From the NCBI GenBank assembly GCA_013361975.1, contig JABFXB010000528.1:1-7741 (forward strand): 7,741 nucleotides of DNA. Reading direction: 5' to 3'. This DNA is from Dermatophilaceae bacterium. Lineage in GTDB: Bacteria > Actinomycetota > Actinomycetes > Actinomycetales > Dermatophilaceae. Shown here piece by piece: positions 6,183 to 7,741 of this stretch; the stretch's first letter is position 1; every line of letters starts with the position of its first letter. The notes below the pieces were generated by a model. The model made no database searches. It saw nothing but the letters and a program-made list of their open reading frames with translations, and was not told the DNA's origin. The position numbers were made by a program, and so were the translations under genes.

Positions 6183-6479
6183 GTGATTTTCAAGGCCGTC
6201 GGCGACTCCCGCCCGTACCCCGACCACGGACTCGAGACGACCAAGGACTGGTCGAACGTGCCGCCCCGGGTGGTGCAGCTCGGCGAGCTCATCACCACCA
6301 AGAGCACCCTCGACCTGCGCAACCTCCTCGCCGACGACTCGACGTTCTACGGCGACCTCTTCCCGCACTGCGTCGAGTGGGAGGGCCAGCTCTACCTCGA
6401 GGACGGCCTCCACCGCGCCCTGCGCGCCGCGCTGCAGCAGAGACCTGTCCTCCACGCCCGAGTCCTCGTACTCTCCTGA
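6183..6479 (+). CDS. Small conserved actinobacterial protein annotated elsewhere as VapB-family antitoxin
   Basis: The protein has 98 residues. The start MIFKAVGDSRPYPDHGL (GTG at 6183), the middle STFYGDLFPHCVEWEGQLY (55-73) and the ending LEDGLHRALRAALQQR (74-89) match, as I remember it, a widespread actinobacterial family that pipelines label type II toxin-antitoxin VapB antitoxin. No PIN-domain toxin lies beside it: the next gene is a LytR_C membrane protein 43 nt downstream on the same strand, and the divergent gene is a HerA-like ATPase. The antitoxin label is therefore doubtful. It contains no membrane segment and no obvious AbrB or ribbon-helix-helix DNA-binding motif. Strong conservation of a block rich in aromatic and acidic residues suggests a housekeeping role, unknown at present. 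It probably forms a two-gene operon with the LytR_C gene. The upstream long open frame back to 5007 is a shadow of the HerA-like gene. Confidence 0.85.
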   Translation: MIFKAVGDSRPYPDHGLETTKDWSNVPPRVVQLGELITTKSTLDLRNLLADDSTFYGDLFPHCVEWEGQLYLEDGLHRALRAALQQRPVLHARVLVLS

Positions 6480-6511
6480 CACGGCCGCTCGACCAGGGGC
6501 GCCGATGAGCG

Positions 6512-6519
6512 AAGGAGGG
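6512..6519 (+). promoter_or_regulatory. Strong Shine-Dalgarno AAGGAGGG for the LytR_C gene
   Basis: AAGGAGGG ends 3 nt before the ATG at 6523 and is much the strongest ribosome site in the window. It lies inside the coding sequence of the alternative start ATG 6505, which has only AGGGG 5 nt upstream. The spacing is slightly short, so either start could be used. Confidence 0.5.
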
Positions 6520-6522
6520 CGG

Positions 6523-7083
6523 ATGCCGGACGCCGTCAAGGACGCGGCCAAGGACGCGGGCCAGGACCCCGACCGCACCTACCACGTGCGCCGGCAGCGC
6601 CGATCGGCGATCGTCATCGTGCTGGTCCTGCTCAGCATGGCCGGGGCGTTCTACTACGCCTCCACCTACTTCCGCGACACGGCGCCCAAGCCGGGCCCGT
6701 GCACCACCGTCCAGCCGCAGCAGGCGCTCACGCCGCAGGACGTCAGTCTCAACGTCTACAACTCGACCAACCGCGCCGGCCTGGCGAAGACGGTGGCCAC
6801 CGCCGCGACCGACCGCGGCTTCAAGGTCAAGGCCGTCGCCAACGACCCGAAGAAGACCACGGTCAAGCAGGTCGCCCAGATCCGCTACGGCCCGGAGGGT
6901 GCGGCCTCGGCGCGTCTGGTCAGGGCCCACGTGCCCGGCGGTGTCTTGGTCAACGACAAGCGCAAGGGCGACACGGTCGACCTCGTCGTGGGGCAGGCGT
7001 GGAAGGCCTTCGGCAAGGAGCCGGTCGCGGCCGCGCCGACGCAGACCCTGCGTCCGTGCCCCACCGTCACCGTCGAGCCCTGA
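6523..7083 (+). CDS. Membrane-anchored LytR C-terminal-domain (LytR_C) protein
   Basis: The protein has 186 residues from ATG 6523, or 192 from ATG 6505. A short basic cytoplasmic tail (HVRRQRRS, 21-28) precedes one transmembrane helix (about 29-48, IVIVLVLLSMAGAFYYASTY). The rest should lie outside the membrane. The extracytoplasmic part holds the LytR_C domain (about 74-161): SLNVYNSTNRAGLAKTVATA, then RGFKVKAVAND, QIRYGPEGAASARLV (119-133) and DTVDLVVGQAW (150-160). This domain is found at the C terminus of LytR-CpsA-Psr cell-wall ligases, but here the catalytic LCP domain is absent, as in many stand-alone actinobacterial proteins. A cell-envelope role is inferred. Two cysteines, Cys60 just before the domain and Cys179 near the C terminus, are the only ones and bracket it, so a disulfide is plausible. 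It is probably co-transcribed with the preceding small gene and converges on the phosphoesterase remnant with an 18-bp spacer. Confidence 0.9.
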   Translation: MPDAVKDAAKDAGQDPDRTYHVRRQRRSAIVIVLVLLSMAGAFYYASTYFRDTAPKPGPCTTVQPQQALTPQDVSLNVYNSTNRAGLAKTVATAATDRGFKVKAVANDPKKTTVKQVAQIRYGPEGAASARLVRAHVPGGVLVNDKRKGDTVDLVVGQAWKAFGKEPVAAAPTQTLRPCPTVTVEP

Positions 7084-7101
7084 CCTGGGGTGAGGGGGGC
7101 G

Positions 7102-7656
7102 TCAGGAGGCGTAGGGGACGCGCTGCCAGGAGAGCACGCGCTCGAGGTTGTCGGCCGAGCCCCGGATGCCGTAGAAGTCGAGCCACTTGGAGCCGGCCGC
7201 GAGCGGACGGTCGGAGTTGTAGATGTGGCTGTCACCGTTGAAGAGGTAGACCTCGCCGTCGAAGGCGTTCGACTGCGCGACGAGCTCACGCACGAGCGGC
7301 TGGAAAGCCGAGTTGTCGGCCCACGTCACGTTGTAGGTCGGGTCGAACATGTCGGCCTGCAGGAACAGGGCCACCGCGCGATCGTGCCGCTGGCGGGCGG
7401 AGTCGAATGCCGAACGCACTTGTGCGACAGCGTTGTCCATGGGCGCCTTCTCCTCAGCCACCTGGGCTGCAGTGGGGCTCGTGAAGCCGAGCTCGGGCCA
7501 GGGGAACAGGCCGTCGTTGCTGCCGACGACGTGCAGCGTCGCGATGTCGACGCCCTGGCGGCGCAGCGAGGCGTTCTCCGGGAACCCGTGCGATGGATGC
7601 GCATGGCTCCCGTTCTGCCGCACGTGGGTGAACGGCGGGGAGGCGCGCTGGTGCAC
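7102..7656 (-). pseudogene. Metallophosphoesterase remnant lacking its N-terminal half
   Basis: An open frame of 184 codons begins with a GTG at 7656, 8 nt after the stop of the upstream carbamoyltransferase. It contains GVDIATLHVVGSNDGLFPW (35-53), ALFLQADMFDPTYN (96-109), VYLFNGDSH (136-144) and DRPLAAGSKWLDFYG (149-163). These match, from memory, the C-terminal half of an actinobacterial calcineurin-like metallophosphoesterase family normally over 300 residues long; GDSH would supply late metal ligands. The N-terminal motifs holding the other metal ligands (GD, GDNE types), and any signal peptide, are absent. The same frame upstream of 7656 only shadows the carbamoyltransferase. I see no good ribosome site at 7656. 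The most economical reading is a 5'-deleted gene fused close to the neighbour's 3' end, probably non-functional. An automated annotator may call it an intact hypothetical or metallophosphoesterase CDS. The frame has no stop and codon use is still normal, so the truncation may be recent. Confidence 0.65.
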
Positions 7657-7664
7657 ACCGCCCG

Positions 7665-7741
7665 TCAGAGCGCGGTCATCGTCGCCACCATGAGGGCCTT
7701 GATGGTGTGCATGCGGTTCTCGGCCTGGTCGAAGACGATCG
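7665..7741 (-). CDS. argF: Ornithine carbamoyltransferase, C-terminal end (partial)
   Basis: Only the last 25 codons including TGA (7667-7665) are in the window; the gene enters from the right edge. The translation reads IVFDQAENRMHTIKALMVAT and ends MTAL. The string FDQAENRMHTIKA..VAT is the characteristic C terminus of ornithine carbamoyltransferases of the E. coli ArgF/ArgI type, also shared by catabolic ArcB enzymes. The enzyme transfers the carbamoyl group between carbamoyl phosphate and ornithine to make citrulline. The shorter mycobacterial-type ArgF ends differently, so a catabolic ArcB role is possible and the symbol is provisional. The fragment is too short to see any active-site residue. 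Confidence 0.85.
   Translation of the reverse strand, partial: IVFDQAENRMHTIKALMVATMTAL

Noticed and set aside
6132..6578. N-terminal extension of the HerA-like frame
   Set aside because: It overlaps the oppositely oriented small gene, lacks family similarity, and a GTG with a nearby -10 exists at 6131.
7657..7741. Extension of the metallophosphoesterase frame to the right edge
   Set aside because: The translation there is a His/Gly/Arg-rich shadow with poor codon use; another frame clearly encodes the end of ornithine carbamoyltransferase.
1..7741. CRISPR array, tRNA/rRNA genes, insertion sequences, attachment sites
   Set aside because: I looked for regularly spaced direct repeats, cloverleaf sequences, transposase motifs and terminal inverted repeats and saw none that were convincing.

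Overview
The window is high-GC DNA (GC-rich third codon positions, frequent GTG starts) from an actinobacterium. The protein families (actinobacterial PhoX-type phosphatase, MmyB-type HTH regulator, DUF853 HerA-like ATPase, a 'VapB-annotated' small protein next to a LytR_C protein) fit a member of the Micrococcales, possibly Intrasporangiaceae. That placement is inference only.

Layout. The left end (2-244) is the 3' end of a probable secreted phosphoesterase, closed by a strong hairpin. A three-unit 11-bp direct repeat resembling an actinobacterial PHO (PhoP) box follows, and then a Tat-exported PhoX/DUF839 alkaline phosphatase (479-1894). After two inverted-repeat structures comes a small dual-specificity/tyrosine phosphatase with an intact CX5R loop (1995-2537). 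Convergent to it is an APH-fold kinase (2656-3555, minus). The kinase is divergent from an MmyB-like HTH regulator (3708-4544, plus), and the roughly 150-bp region between them carries a second PHO-box-like repeat (GTTCACC and GTTAACC, 11 bp apart). A HerA-like ATPase (4554-6131, minus) converges on the regulator.

An intergenic region of about 50 bp (6132-6182) separates the ATPase from a two-gene plus-strand unit: a small protein of the family databases call VapB antitoxin (6183-6479) and a membrane-anchored LytR_C protein (6523-7083). Both genes flanking this region have a TANNNT hexamer 6-7 nt before a GTG codon, the pattern of leaderless transcription. At the right end, minus strand, lie the last codons of an ornithine carbamoyltransferase (7665-7741). 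Only 8 nt after its stop is what looks like the C-terminal half of a metallophosphoesterase that has lost its N-terminal metal-binding half (7102-7656).

Four to five genes here act on phosphate esters, and two candidate PhoP boxes are visible, so the left half plausibly belongs to a phosphate-starvation response. I see no CRISPR array, tRNA, rRNA, IS element or phage module, and no clearly novel multi-gene system. The most useful leads are the two PHO boxes, the paired leaderless promoters, the truncated phosphoesterase next to the carbamoyltransferase, and the orphan 'VapB'.
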